A stretch of 64,000 bases of DNA from Streptomyces sp. NBC_01478. GTDB lineage: Bacteria > Actinomycetota > Actinomycetes > Streptomycetales > Streptomycetaceae. The notes under the pieces are model-generated. The model ran no database searches and had not been told where the DNA came from. It saw only the letters and a program-made list of their open reading frames with translations. Positions 1 through 8,590 of the stretch are shown piece after piece. Within the stretch, counting starts at the first letter, position 1. Each line of letters opens with the position of its first letter. Position numbers and translations under genes: made by a program. The DNA is taken from NCBI RefSeq assembly GCF_036227225.1, contig NZ_CP109444.1, positions 8,227,501-8,291,500 on the forward strand, read 5' to 3'.

Positions 1-638
1 CGGCCGGCGCCGCGCAGATGCGCGCCGAAGCGGCCGTACGTCCCGAAGGTCTCGCGGGACCCCGGGCGGCCCAGTGCGCCGAAGCGGCCGTACGACCGCG
101 CCGGGCCCTTCTCCGAGGCGGGGCGGAGGTCCCGGGGGCGCAGGGCGAGGGCCACCGCGACGGAGGCGGTCAGGGGGACGAGGGCGAGGAGGGTCAGTGC
201 GGCGGGGAGGGGGAGGGGCTGGTCCGAGGCCAGGAACTCCGCCGCCGCTCCGTCGAAGGGCATGCCCGTGAGGTCGCCGCGGAGGTGGAGGAAGAAGAGC
301 AGGGCCAGCATGGAGCCGAGGGTGCAGGCGAGGGCGGTCGTGGTCGCCGAGATCGCCATCAGGCGGCCGGGGCCGAGGCCGATCGCGGAGAGGCCGGGGC
401 GGGGTCTCGTCGCCGGGTCGGTGCGGGCGACGGCCATCGCGAAGTAGACGGTGGCGGCCAGCGGGGTCGCGCACCAGCCGAGGCGGAGGGCCGCGGCGGC
501 GGGGGAGTCGGGGTGGCCCATCGCGTAGCCGAGGGTGCAGAGGAGAAGGAAGCCCGTGCCCGCCGAGGCCAACGCGACCAGCAGGCGGCGCAGTTGGACG
601 GCGGGGTGCGAGCCGCGGGTCAGACGGAGAGCGAGCAC
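1..638 (-). CDS. ABC transporter permease, partial (C-terminus beyond window)
   Basis: The reverse strand is open from a GTG at 638 to the left edge, so only about 212 N-terminal residues are visible. They contain about four hydrophobic segments (for example LLVALASAGTGFLLLCTLGY and LTLLALVPLTASVAVALAL) separated by Arg/Pro-rich loops, as expected for a membrane permease. The start lies inside the end of the upstream ATPase gene (19 bp overlap), so the two are probably translationally coupled and form one exporter of the FtsX/MacB type. That subfamily is inferred from gene pairing only. The substrate cannot be told. The frame is supported by strong third-position GC. Confidence 0.7.
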   Translation of the reverse strand, partial: MLALRLTRGSHPAVQLRRLLVALASAGTGFLLLCTLGYAMGHPDSPAAAALRLGWCATPLAATVYFAMAVARTDPATRPRPGLSAIGLGPGRLMAISATTTALACTLGSMLALLFFLHLRGDLTGMPFDGAAAEFLASDQPLPLPAALTLLALVPLTASVAVALALRPRDLRPASEKGPARSYGRFGALGRPGSRETFGTYGRFGAHLRGAG

Positions 639-1360
639 GCGGCCCGGCCTTCCGTCTCGGTGACCGGGGGGAGGTGAACCGTGTTCACACGGCGTCCGTC
701 GAGGAGCGACACCGTACGGTCCGCGAGGGCCGCCGTCTCCGCCTCGTGGGTCGCGAGGACGACCGTGATGCCGTGCGAACGGGCGGCCGTCGTGAGCGTG
801 CGCAGGACCTGGGCGCGGTCCGCGCGGTGCAGCGGGGCCGTCGGCTCGTCGGCGAACAGGACCGTCGGCGCCGGGGCCAGCGCGCGGGCGATCGAGACGC
901 GCTGGCGCTCCGCCTGGCGCAGTTCGTGCGGGCGTTTGCGGGCGTGGTCGCCGATGTCGAGGCGGTCCAGCCACTCCAGGGCGGCGGTCTTGGCGCGGCG
1001 TCGGCTGGTGCCGCGCAGCATCAGGGGGAGGGCCGCGTTCTCCCAGACGTTCAGCTCGGGGACGAGCACGGGCGCCGGGTCGATCCAGCCGAAGCGGTCG
1101 CGGCGCAGCCGTTCGCGGGTCATCGGGCCCATGGTGTGCACGGGCACGCTGTTGAACCAGACCTCGCCGCGGCTCGGGCGCTCCAGGCCGGAGAGGCATC
1201 GCAGCAGGGTCGTCTTGCCGCTGCCGCGCGGGCCGCTGACGGCGAGGATCTCGCCCTCCCGGACACCGAGCGAGACGCCGCCGAGGGCGGGCGTTCCGTC
1301 GTGGTGCTGGAAGTGCAGGGCACGTGCCCAGAGCACGTCGTTGTCCGGCGGGGCCACCAT
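620..1360 (-). CDS. ABC transporter ATP-binding protein
   Basis: 246 aa, the size of a stand-alone ABC ATPase. Walker A GPRGSGKT is at residues 43-50, Walker B is TVLFADEPTA, and the H-loop is in LATHEAE. The ABC signature is degenerate: LRQAERQ sits directly before RVSIARAL where LSGGQ is normal, which is unusual and may reduce ATPase activity. Family knowledge places it in the LolD/MacB-like exporter ATPases that pair with multi-pass permeases. The partner permease gene overlaps its 3' end. Substrate unknown. No ABC gene upstream; the next minus-strand gene is separated by a terminator-like hairpin at 1481-1526. Confidence 0.85.
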   Translation of the reverse strand: MVAPPDNDVLWARALHFQHHDGTPALGGVSLGVREGEILAVSGPRGSGKTTLLRCLSGLERPSRGEVWFNSVPVHTMGPMTRERLRRDRFGWIDPAPVLVPELNVWENAALPLMLRGTSRRRAKTAALEWLDRLDIGDHARKRPHELRQAERQRVSIARALAPAPTVLFADEPTAPLHRADRAQVLRTLTTAARSHGITVVLATHEAETAALADRTVSLLDGRRVNTVHLPPVTETEGRAACSLSV

Positions 1361-1480
1361 GCGCGTACACCTCGTTCAGATCCGTTTTCCCGTATCGCAT
1401 CCCCCGTCCGGGGGAACGAAGAGGGGGCCGATCGGTCACTGGCACGCTAAGGAGCGGTCGGCGGGAGCCCGGACAGCACA

Positions 1481-1526
1481 CGGCCCCGGGCCGCCGTTTC
1501 TCACTCGAACGGCGGCGCCGGGGCCG
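1481..1526. terminator. Terminator-like hairpin
   Basis: CGGCCCCGGGCCGCCGTT (1481-1498) pairs with AACGGCGGC-G-CCGGGGCCG (1508-1526) with a single bulged base and a 9-nt loop. It lies just downstream of the aminotransferase stop at 1563 (minus strand) and before the ABC ATPase gene, so it probably ends the aminotransferase transcript. Confidence 0.7.
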
Positions 1527-1562
1527 GTGTTGATCATCCAGAAGGAAGATCCCTCTGAACGA

Positions 1563-2942
1563 TCAGAGCTTCGTCCAGGCCTCCGTGAGCACCTGGCGGA
1601 CGATCCCCTCGATCTCGTCGAAGGTCGACTGGTCGGAGATCAGCGGCGGCGAGAGCTGGATGACCGGGTCACCGCGGTCGTCGGCGCGGCAGTAGAGGCC
1701 GTACTCGAAGAGCTTCTTGGAGACGAAGCCGTAGAGCACGCGCTCCGACTCCTCGTCCGTGAAGGTCTCCTTGGTGGCCTTGTCCTTCACGAGCTCGATG
1801 CCGTAGAAGAAGCCGTTGCCGCGGACGTCGCCGACGATCGGGAGGTCGTGCAGCTTCTGGAGGGTCTGGAGGAAGTTGGCCTCGTTGTCGAGGACGTGCT
1901 GGTTGAGGCCCTCGCGCTCGAAGATGTCGAGGTTGGCGAGGCCGACCGCCGCGGAGACCGGGTGGCCGCCGAAGGTGTAGCCGTGCAGGAAGGTGTTGTC
2001 GCCCTTGTAGAACGGCTCGGCGAGGCGGTCGGAGATGATGCAGGCGCCGATCGGGGAGTAGCCCGAGGTCATGCCCTTGGCGCAGGTGATCATGTCCGGG
2101 ACGTAGTCGAACTTGTCGCAGGCGAACATCGTGCCCAGGCGGCCGAAGGCGCAGATGACCTCGTCGGAGACCAGGAGTACGTCGTACTGGTCGCAGATCT
2201 CGCGCACCCGCTGGAAGTAGCCGGGCGGGGGCGGGAAGCAGCCGCCGGCGTTCTGCACCGGCTCCAGGAAGACCGCGGCGACCGTCTCCGGGCCCTCGAA
2301 CAGGATCTCCTGCTCGATCTGGTCGGCGGCCCAGCGGCCGTACGCCTCCGGGTCGTCGCCGTGGATCGGGGCGCGGTAGATGTTGGTGTTCGGGACCTTG
2401 TGCGCGCCCGGGACCAGCGGCTCGAACGGGGCCTTCAGGGCCGGCAGTCCGGTGATGGACAGGGCGCCCTGCGGGGTGCCGTGGTAGGCGACCGCGCGCG
2501 AGATGACCTTGTACTTGGTGGGCTTGCCGACCAGCTTGAAGTACTGCTTGGCGAGCTTCCAGGCGGTCTCGACGGCCTCGCCGCCGCCGGTGGTGAAGAA
2601 GACCTTGTTCAGGTCGCCGGGCGCGTAGTTCGCGAGACGCTCCGCGAGTTCCACGGCCTTGGGGTGGGCGTACGACCAGATGGGGAAGAACGCCAGCTCC
2701 TGCGCCTGCTTGGCGGCGGTCTCGGCCAGCTCGGCGCGGCCGTGACCGGCCTGGACCACGAACAGACCCGCGAGACCGTCGAGGTAGCGCTTGCCCTTGT
2801 CGTCGTAGATGTAGGTGCCCTCACCACGGACGATCGTGGGAACGGGCGCGTTCTCGTACGAGGACATGCGGGTGAAGTGCATCCACAGGTGGTCGTACGC
2901 GGTGCGGCTGAGGTCCTTGCTCACGGTTATCGGGTTCCCCAC
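1563..2942 (-). CDS. Class III PLP aminotransferase (polyamine/GABA type)
   Basis: 459 aa, normal length for class III (fold type I) aminotransferases. The PLP lysine is K289 in ITCAKGMTSG and the pyridine-contacting Asp is D260 in LLVSDEV. A Gly-rich cofactor loop TTGGGEAVETAWK and YHGTPQGALS are present. The family transfers an amino group from omega-amino compounds (putrescine, GABA, beta-alanine) to pyruvate or 2-oxoglutarate in the cytosol. The neighbours (Lrp regulator overlapping its start by 16 bp, gamma-aminobutyraldehyde-type dehydrogenase, polyamine-binding lipoprotein) argue for polyamine catabolism, matching the arrangement around SCO5655-5658 of S. coelicolor as I recall it. The exact amino donor is inferred. 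Confidence 0.85.
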   Translation of the reverse strand: MGNPITVSKDLSRTAYDHLWMHFTRMSSYENAPVPTIVRGEGTYIYDDKGKRYLDGLAGLFVVQAGHGRAELAETAAKQAQELAFFPIWSYAHPKAVELAERLANYAPGDLNKVFFTTGGGEAVETAWKLAKQYFKLVGKPTKYKVISRAVAYHGTPQGALSITGLPALKAPFEPLVPGAHKVPNTNIYRAPIHGDDPEAYGRWAADQIEQEILFEGPETVAAVFLEPVQNAGGCFPPPPGYFQRVREICDQYDVLLVSDEVICAFGRLGTMFACDKFDYVPDMITCAKGMTSGYSPIGACIISDRLAEPFYKGDNTFLHGYTFGGHPVSAAVGLANLDIFEREGLNQHVLDNEANFLQTLQKLHDLPIVGDVRGNGFFYGIELVKDKATKETFTDEESERVLYGFVSKKLFEYGLYCRADDRGDPVIQLSPPLISDQSTFDEIEGIVRQVLTEAWTKL

Positions 2943-3442
2943 ATGTAGGTCTGCTTCTTGAGCTTCAGATAAACGAAGCTCTCGGTGGAGCGCACGCCGG
3001 GCAGCGCCCGGATGCGTTTGTTGATGACGTCCAGCAGGTGGTCGTCGTCCTCGCAGACGATCTCGGCGAGGAGGTCGTACGAGCCCGCGGTCATCACCAC
3101 GTACTCCACTTCCTGCATGGCCGTCAGCGCGTCCGCCACGTTCTCGGCGTCGCCCTCGACGTTGACACCGACCATCGCCTGTCTGCGGAAGCCCACGGTG
3201 AGCGGGTCCGTGACGGCGACGATCTGCATGACGCCCTGGTCGAGCAGCTTCTGGACGCGCTGGCGCACGGCCGCCTCGGAGAGGCCGACGGCCTTGCCGA
3301 TCGCGGCGTACGGCCGGCGGCCGTCCTCCTGGAGCTGTTCGATGATGGCGAGGGAGACGGAATCCAGGTGAGGAGTCCCGTTCCTGGACTCGCGGGAGTC
3401 CCTAGGTTCTGCGCTGCGACTGGCCACGGCTTCACTGTGCAC
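2927..3442 (-). CDS. Lrp/AsnC family transcriptional regulator
   Basis: About 171 aa from the GTG at 3442; an upstream TTG at 3463 would add seven residues. An N-terminal winged HTH (LDSVSLAIIEQLQEDGRRPY...LSEAAVRQRVQKL) is followed by the RAM/effector domain (VGVNVEGDAENVADAL...YDLLAEIVCEDDDHLL). The gene ends inside the start of the aminotransferase gene, so both are co-transcribed and the regulator probably senses an amino acid or polyamine-derived metabolite that controls this operon and the divergent dehydrogenase gene. Lrp proteins usually bind the shared intergenic region, here 3443-3607. Confidence 0.88.
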   Translation of the reverse strand: MHSEAVASRSAEPRDSRESRNGTPHLDSVSLAIIEQLQEDGRRPYAAIGKAVGLSEAAVRQRVQKLLDQGVMQIVAVTDPLTVGFRRQAMVGVNVEGDAENVADALTAMQEVEYVVMTAGSYDLLAEIVCEDDDHLLDVINKRIRALPGVRSTESFVYLKLKKQTYMWGTR

Positions 3443-3607
3443 GACGTCTCGACCGTTCCGCAAGGCCGCTTCGATGAAATTCGTTGTTTACGTGGTCGAG
3501 ACTTGCGGATTTCGTAGCCTTGGCGCGATCGGGGGTGTTGAAAACGTGGGCCGGGCGATTAGGGTGGGTGTCTCAGTGATTGGACACCTGAACTTGGAGG
3601 GCCGGCA

Positions 3608-5047
3608 GTGAGCACCGAACTGCGTCGTCTGCGCAATTACATCGACGGTGAGTTCCGGGACGCCGCCGACGGACGGACCACCGAGGTGGTCAACCCCGTG
3701 ACGGGCGAGGCGTACGCGACCGCGCCGCTGTCGGGGGCGGCGGACGTGGACGCCGCGATGGCGGCCGCCGCGGCGGCCTTCCCGGCCTGGCGGGACGAGA
3801 CCCCGGCCAAGCGGCAGAAGTTCCTGCTGGACATCGCCACCGCGTTCGAGGAGCGCGCGGAGGAGCTGATCGCGGCCGAGGTGGAGAACACCGGCAAGCC
3901 GATCGGGCTCACCCGCTCCGAGGAAATCCCGCCGATGGTCGACCAGATCCGCTTCTTCGCGGGCGCGGCCCGGATGCTCGAAGGCCGCTCCGCCGGCGAG
4001 TACATGGAGGGCATGACTTCCATCATCCGGCGCGAGCCGATCGGCGTCTGCGCGCAGGTCGCGCCCTGGAACTACCCGATGATGATGGCCGTCTGGAAGT
4101 TCGCCCCGGCGCTGGCCGCGGGCAACACGGTCGTCCTCAAGCCCTCGGACACCACTCCCGCCTCCACCGTCCTGATCGCCGAGATCATCGGCTCGATCGT
4201 GCCCAAGGGCGTCTTCAACGTCGTGTGCGGCGACCGCGACACCGGCCGCCTGATGGTCGAGCACCACACGCCGGCGATGGCTTCCATCACCGGTTCGGTC
4301 CGGGCCGGCATGTCCGTCGCCGAGTCCGCTTCCAAGGACCTCAAGCGGGTCCACCTGGAGCTGGGCGGCAAGGCCCCCGTCGTCGTCTTCGAGGACACCG
4401 ACATCGCCAAGGCCGTCGAGGACATCTCGGTCGCGGGCTTCTTCAACGCGGGCCAGGACTGTACGGCGGCCACGCGGGTGCTCGTACAGGAGGGCATCCA
4501 CGACGAGTTCGTGGCGGCGCTCGCGAAGGCGGCGGCCGAGACGAAGACCGGCCAGCCGGACGACGAGGACGTGCTGTACGGCCCGCTCAACAACGCCAAC
4601 CAGCTCAAGCAGGTGACCGGCTTCATCGAGCGGCTGCCCGCGCACGCGAAGGTGGAGTCGGGCGGCCACCGGGTCGGTGAGGTCGGCTACTTCTACGCCC
4701 CGACCGTCGTCTCGGGTCTGAAGCAGGACGACGAGATCATCCAGAACGAGGTCTTCGGGCCGGTCATCACCGTCCAGTCCTTCACGGACGAGGCCCAGGC
4801 CATCGAGTGGGCCAACGGCGTCGACTACGCGCTCGCCTCCTCGGTGTGGACGAAGGACCACGGTCGCGCGATGCGGCTGTCGAAGTCCCTGGACTTCGGC
4901 TGCGTGTGGATCAACACCCACATCCCGCTGGTCGCGGAGATGCCGCACGGCGGCTTCAAGAAGTCGGGCTACGGCAAGGACCTGTCGGGCTACGGCTTCG
5001 AGGACTACACGAGGATCAAGCACGTGATGACGTCGCTGGACGGCTGA
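3608..5047 (+). CDS. Gamma-aminobutyraldehyde-type aldehyde dehydrogenase
   Basis: 479 aa NAD(P)-dependent aldehyde dehydrogenase. Catalytic Cys is C285 in [12 protein letters not shown], the general base Glu is E251 in LELGGKAP, the oxyanion Asn is N154 in APWNYP, and the cofactor Lys is K178 in VLKPSD. GTG start at 3608 is preceded by a GGAGGG ribosome site. Divergent from the Lrp and aminotransferase genes. Family knowledge: this subgroup (PatD/Prr-like) oxidises 4-aminobutanal to GABA after putrescine transamination, which fits the neighbouring transaminase. A hairpin at 5074-5112 follows directly. The precise aldehyde is inferred from context. Confidence 0.87.
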   Translation: MSTELRRLRNYIDGEFRDAADGRTTEVVNPVTGEAYATAPLSGAADVDAAMAAAAAAFPAWRDETPAKRQKFLLDIATAFEERAEELIAAEVENTGKPIGLTRSEEIPPMVDQIRFFAGAARMLEGRSAGEYMEGMTSIIRREPIGVCAQVAPWNYPMMMAVWKFAPALAAGNTVVLKPSDTTPASTVLIAEIIGSIVPKGVFNVVCGDRDTGRLMVEHHTPAMASITGSVRAGMSVAESASKDLKRVHLELGGKAPVVVFEDTDIAKAVEDISVAGFFNAGQDCTAATRVLVQEGIHDEFVAALAKAAAETKTGQPDDEDVLYGPLNNANQLKQVTGFIERLPAHAKVESGGHRVGEVGYFYAPTVVSGLKQDDEIIQNEVFGPVITVQSFTDEAQAIEWANGVDYALASSVWTKDHGRAMRLSKSLDFGCVWINTHIPLVAEMPHGGFKKSGYGKDLSGYGFEDYTRIKHVMTSLDG

Positions 5048-5073
5048 GCATGCGCTGACCCGCAGGAACAACT

Positions 5074-5117
5074 GCGCGGCCCCGGACGGGAGTTGACCGT
5101 CCGGGGCCGCGCTTTTT
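5074..5117 (+). terminator. Intrinsic terminator after aldehyde dehydrogenase
   Basis: Perfect 16-bp inverted repeat GCGCGGCCCCGGACGG (5074-5089) / CCGTCCGGGGCCGCGC (5097-5112) with a 7-nt loop, followed by TTTTT at 5113-5117. This is a textbook Rho-independent terminator 27 bp after the stop codon. Confidence 0.92.
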
Positions 5118-5242
5118 CGCGCGTCCCGTGTGAACGGGCGGTTACTTCACAGGCAACCGATCGACAAGGTGTCGGGTCCCTGGGGAGCCGCTCGACGCAG
5201 CGTCCATTGATCGGGCACGGGTCGGCGGGTCATGCTGCGCGG

Positions 5243-6433
5243 GTGCCCAAGACTCCGAAGCCGTACCCGCCCTCCCGTCGCTCCCTGCTGCGCGCGCTCG
5301 GCGGAACAGCCGCGCTCGGCGCGCTCGCCGGGTGCGGTGTGCCCGCCGCGTATGTGAAGGCGAGCGACCGCGCCGGCGCCGATCTGTCCGCCACGGACAA
5401 GCGGCTGACCTGGGCGAACTGGCCGTTGTACATCGACACCGATGACGACGACGAGACGAAGCGGCCCACGCTGGACGCGTTCGAGAAGAAGACCGGGATC
5501 TCCGTCGACTACATCGAGGAGATCAACGACAACGACGAGTTCTTCGGCAAGATCAGCCCGGCGCTCATGAACCACCAGCAGACCGGCCGCGACCTGATCG
5601 TCATGAGCGACTGGATGTGCGCGCGGTTCGTCCGGCTCGGCTGGGTCCAGCGGATGGACCGGGCCGCGCAGCCCAACGTGGCGAAGTACCTTGACCCGCA
5701 GCTCAGTTCGCCCGCCTTCGACCCGGGCCGCCGGTACTCGGTGCCGTGGCAGTCGGGCATCACCGGCATCGCGTACAACCGCCGCAAGCTGGGCCGCGAG
5801 ATCCGCCATGTGTCCGACCTGTGGGCGAGCGACCTGAAGGGCCGGGTCACGCTGCTCTCCGGTCTGGACGAGGCGTTCGCGCTGCTGATGCAGGGCAACG
5901 GCGTCGACATCACCAAGTGGACCGCCGCGGACTTCCACAAGGTGTGCGACCAGGTGCAGACGCAGATCAGCAGAAAGCAGATCCGCCGCTTCACCGGCAA
6001 CGACTACACCAAGGATCTCGTCAGCGGCGACGTCCTGGCCTGTCAGGCCTACTCCGGCGACGTGATCCAGCTCCAGGCCGACAACCCGGACATCCGCTTC
6101 GTCGTCCCCGAGGAGGGCGCCGAACTCTGGGCTGACTCCCTGATGATCCCCGACCTGGCCCGCCACAAGACCAACGCCGAAAAGCTGATCGACTACTACT
6201 ACGACCCCGAGGTCGCCGCGGAACTCGCCGCCTGGGTCAACTACGTCTGCCCCGTCCCCGCCGCCCAGGACGTCCTCGCGGCCTCCAAGGACAAGGACAC
6301 CGCGGAGCTGGCCGAGAACCCGCTGATCTTCCCGGACGCGACGATGCGCAAGCACCTCGCGATCGCGCGGGACATCACGTCGACGGAGCGGGTGGAGTTC
6401 GCGAAGGAGTGGAACAAGATCGTGGGGTTGTAG
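5243..6433 (+). CDS. Polyamine ABC transporter substrate-binding lipoprotein
   Basis: The reading frame is open from 5093, but GTG 5243 is preferred because it places a clear export signal at the N-terminus: twin-arginine SRRSLLRALG, a hydrophobic stretch and a lipobox LAGC with Cys31. That gives 396 aa, normal for PotD/PotF-type proteins. The mature part resembles spermidine/putrescine-binding proteins (WANWPLYID near the N-terminus, an acidic patch, DLIVMSDWM). It would capture polyamines at the cell surface for an ABC importer whose other subunits are not in the window. It ends the core-genome block; accessory genes begin right after. Confidence 0.85.
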   Translation: MPKTPKPYPPSRRSLLRALGGTAALGALAGCGVPAAYVKASDRAGADLSATDKRLTWANWPLYIDTDDDDETKRPTLDAFEKKTGISVDYIEEINDNDEFFGKISPALMNHQQTGRDLIVMSDWMCARFVRLGWVQRMDRAAQPNVAKYLDPQLSSPAFDPGRRYSVPWQSGITGIAYNRRKLGREIRHVSDLWASDLKGRVTLLSGLDEAFALLMQGNGVDITKWTAADFHKVCDQVQTQISRKQIRRFTGNDYTKDLVSGDVLACQAYSGDVIQLQADNPDIRFVVPEEGAELWADSLMIPDLARHKTNAEKLIDYYYDPEVAAELAAWVNYVCPVPAAQDVLAASKDKDTAELAENPLIFPDATMRKHLAIARDITSTERVEFAKEWNKIVGL

Positions 6434-6513
6434 GGGCGCCCTTGCTGCACTGTGACGAGGAATTTTAGTTGGCATAAAAGAGGGATAGTTGGCACCAAGA
6501 TCGCTGCTGCTTC

Positions 6514-7020
6514 TCAGAGGTGACGGCGCATCACCTCAATGCAGGCTGCTCGGGCGGCTGTTGATCGGTCGCGGGGGTAGGCGGAGCCGAGGTTCATCCC
6601 CTCGTCGGTTCTGATGGGTGGCTGCTGCCAGGCGAGACTCATCTGTGCGCCGGCTTCCGCGCGGGCCGTGGCGACGAGGGTCGCGTACGGCCCCGCGACG
6701 GACGACGCTTCGATCTGGAGCCATGCCTGGTGGAACGCCATGCGCGCCAGCAGACTGCTGACCTCGTCCGTGAGTTGCTGCCGGACCAGGTCCGAGGACG
6801 CCGGGCGGCGTCGTATGCGGTACGGCATCTCCAGGTACTCCTCGACCGCGGTCAGGGCTTCGGCGAACGTCTTCGCCTGGTGCTCCCGTCTCACCGCCCG
6901 CTGGTTGAGCGCGTATGTGAGGAATGCGCCGAACACGGCGATGAACGGGACGATCAGCGCGGTGGTCTGGGACCAGGTCCACCCGCCGCTCGCCGCCGCT
7001 GTCGCCGCGATGACCTCCAT
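6514..7020 (-). CDS. One-TM protein, likely CBASS effector
   Basis: 168 aa. One strong transmembrane helix at about residues 19-41 (LIVPFIAVFGAFLTYAL) follows a short N-terminus, then a charged helical cytoplasmic region (residues 43-120) and a C-terminus without known motif. ATG 7020 has a good ribosome site (GGGGAG, 7 nt upstream) inside the preceding gene. It is the last gene of the operon with a CD-NTase. Effectors in CBASS are commonly encoded next to the CD-NTase and many are membrane proteins that kill the infected cell when they bind the cyclic nucleotide. No family assignment was possible from sequence alone, so the effector role is inferred from position. Confidence 0.6.
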   Translation of the reverse strand: MEVIAATAAASGGWTWSQTTALIVPFIAVFGAFLTYALNQRAVRREHQAKTFAEALTAVEEYLEMPYRIRRRPASSDLVRQQLTDEVSSLLARMAFHQAWLQIEASSVAGPYATLVATARAEAGAQMSLAWQQPPIRTDEGMNLGSAYPRDRSTAARAACIEVMRRHL

Positions 7021-7487
7021 GCACCACTCCCCGGCATGCCGTGCGGGGCGTCCTCAATCAGCCACTGGCCGTCGTGCTCACCGCCGGTGAGCCGCCAGTA
7101 GTGTTCGAGGAACAAGTGTGTGCGGACTATCTCGATGAGGTCCAGGAGTCCCTTCGAACTTGTCCACCGTCGTTCTTCCGGATCGAGCGGGTGCCAGAGG
7201 CAGAGGGCGTCGTCGTCGGTGTACCGGTGCTTCGAGGAAGCACCCGGATTGGCGTGGACGCGCGGGAAATCCTGCGGCTTCTGGCCGAAGGTCGGGTAGA
7301 GCGGGTTCTCGTAGAACCTGATGCTGATGTCGATCGGGTCGGGCTCGCCGATGACGTCAAGTCCCGTGAGTTCGTAGGTCAGTGAGCCGCGGCGGTACGT
7401 GTGCCGGAGGGCGGAGCCGAAGCACCGACGGGCGTCGCGTTCGAGCGGGGCCCACCAGACAGGCTGGACCCCGTACCAGGTCGGCAT
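6954..7487 (-). CDS. E2-like conjugating protein with candidate catalytic Cys
   Basis: 177 aa. The segment HRYTDDDALCLWHP (about residues 87-100) has the HR...LCLW signature seen in E2 domains of CBASS Cap2-type proteins, with C96 as candidate catalytic cysteine. It continues into a helical region LLDLIEIVRTHLFLEHYW and ends in LTGGEHDGQW...EDAPHG. Family knowledge: in type II short CBASS an E2-only protein modifies the C-terminus of the CD-NTase. The start lies 3 bp after the CD-NTase stop. Its last 22 residues overlap the next gene by 67 bp and are Arg-rich, so the natural end may differ. There is no E1 domain here; an E1 is supplied two genes upstream. Confidence 0.7.
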   Translation of the reverse strand: MPTWYGVQPVWWAPLERDARRCFGSALRHTYRRGSLTYELTGLDVIGEPDPIDISIRFYENPLYPTFGQKPQDFPRVHANPGASSKHRYTDDDALCLWHPLDPEERRWTSSKGLLDLIEIVRTHLFLEHYWRLTGGEHDGQWLIEDAPHGMPGSGAWRSSRRQRRRAAGGPGPRPPR

Positions 7488-7490
7488 GGC

Positions 7491-8516
7491 TCAGATTCCC
7501 CAGGCCCGGGTGGGCGTGACGAGTCCGACGGCGAGTCCGAGACCGGTGGCGGCCGTGCCGCCCGAGCGGACCGTCGATGCCAGCCGGGCGGCTTCCTCCT
7601 GCGTGGCGTCCGCGTCCGGGACGAGCTCGGGGAGGACCTGGTGGAGGGTGTGCTGGGCGCTGAGCGGGCGTCCGGCTGCCTCGTGCTCGATCGCGAGGTC
7701 GACGTAGTCGCGCGCGGTACACAGTCGCTCGTGGACCTCGCGGCGCGTCATGTTCAGGGGGATGGGTCCGGCCACGTGGGCCGGGTCCGGTGTCGGCCCC
7801 TTGTCGATCTCGTCCGCCGCGTAGGTGAAGAAGACCTGGAGCGCGTTGATCAGCGGCATGGGCTCGTCGAAGCACCCGAGGCCGAGGGCCTTGATGTTCC
7901 AGGAGCACATGGGCTTGCTGTGCGTGCAGTTCCAGTGCTTCAGCAGCCGGACCGTGCGGGCGAACACGACCTTCGTGTCGGTGATGGCCTGGAGCACCAT
8001 CTGGGTGTGCGTGATCGGGTCGGCGCGGTCCCACTGGTCCGCGATCTTCGTGTTCGGGATGTACAGCCCGCGGCCGGAGGGGTGCGGGAGCGCGGTCATG
8101 ACGTCCGCGGTGAAGTCGTCCTGGCCCTGTGTGACGGGGTCGCCGAAGCGCACGAGGACCGCACGGCGACGGCCCACAACCTCGACGGTCAGCTTCCGGA
8201 ACTCCGCGTCGAGGTCTTCATGGATCGCGTCACGGACGATCTCCATGAGAGGCAGGGCGCTCTTCTTGCCCGGACCGTAGGGCTCGGCGTCCTTCTTGGT
8301 GAGGACGACCCCGAGGTCGACGTCGGTGAGTGGCGTGTTGGCGTCGCCGTGCGCGACGCTGCCGTTGAAGTAGGTGGCCGATCCGGGGAAAACCCGGCGT
8401 GCGGACGCGGCCAGAAGCTGGCGGCGGCGCTTGGCCTCGTCGAGTTCCTTGTCGGTCACCTGGATCTTGCGGCGTCCTTCGTCGAGGAGCTGTGCAAGGG
8501 ATTCTTTTCGAACCAT
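7491..8516 (-). CDS. CD-NTase (cGAS/DncV-like nucleotidyltransferase) of CBASS
   Basis: 341 aa from ATG 8516, chosen because GGAGAA lies 6 nt upstream; ATG 8537 has no ribosome site. The nucleotidyltransferase core has G52-S53 (NGSVAHGD), the metal-binding pair D65 and D67 (TPLTDVDLGV) and a third acidic residue, probably D138 (FTADVM). A helical C-terminal domain follows, with KHWN...SWNIKALGL. This matches SMODS/CD-NTase enzymes that make cyclic di- or trinucleotides after phage infection. The C-terminus ends TRAWGI; in type II systems this end is the target of Cap2-mediated conjugation. Nucleotide product cannot be predicted. Confidence 0.87.
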   Translation of the reverse strand: MVRKESLAQLLDEGRRKIQVTDKELDEAKRRRQLLAASARRVFPGSATYFNGSVAHGDANTPLTDVDLGVVLTKKDAEPYGPGKKSALPLMEIVRDAIHEDLDAEFRKLTVEVVGRRRAVLVRFGDPVTQGQDDFTADVMTALPHPSGRGLYIPNTKIADQWDRADPITHTQMVLQAITDTKVVFARTVRLLKHWNCTHSKPMCSWNIKALGLGCFDEPMPLINALQVFFTYAADEIDKGPTPDPAHVAGPIPLNMTRREVHERLCTARDYVDLAIEHEAAGRPLSAQHTLHQVLPELVPDADATQEEAARLASTVRSGGTAATGLGLAVGLVTPTRAWGI

Positions 8517-8590
8517 CGGTACTTCTCCATCTGCCATGAGGCAATCGGTAGACCCTGCACGTGTGTCGGCTTGCCGAGACAGCGCAGGTG

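Noticed and set aside
681..2948. 755-aa plus-strand open frame over the ABC and aminotransferase genes
   Set aside because: Antisense shadow: high GC removes stops; the opposite strand carries catalytic motifs of both enzymes.
3488..5071. 527-aa minus-strand frame
   Set aside because: Shadow of the aldehyde dehydrogenase gene, Arg/Asp/Gly-rich with no domain pattern.
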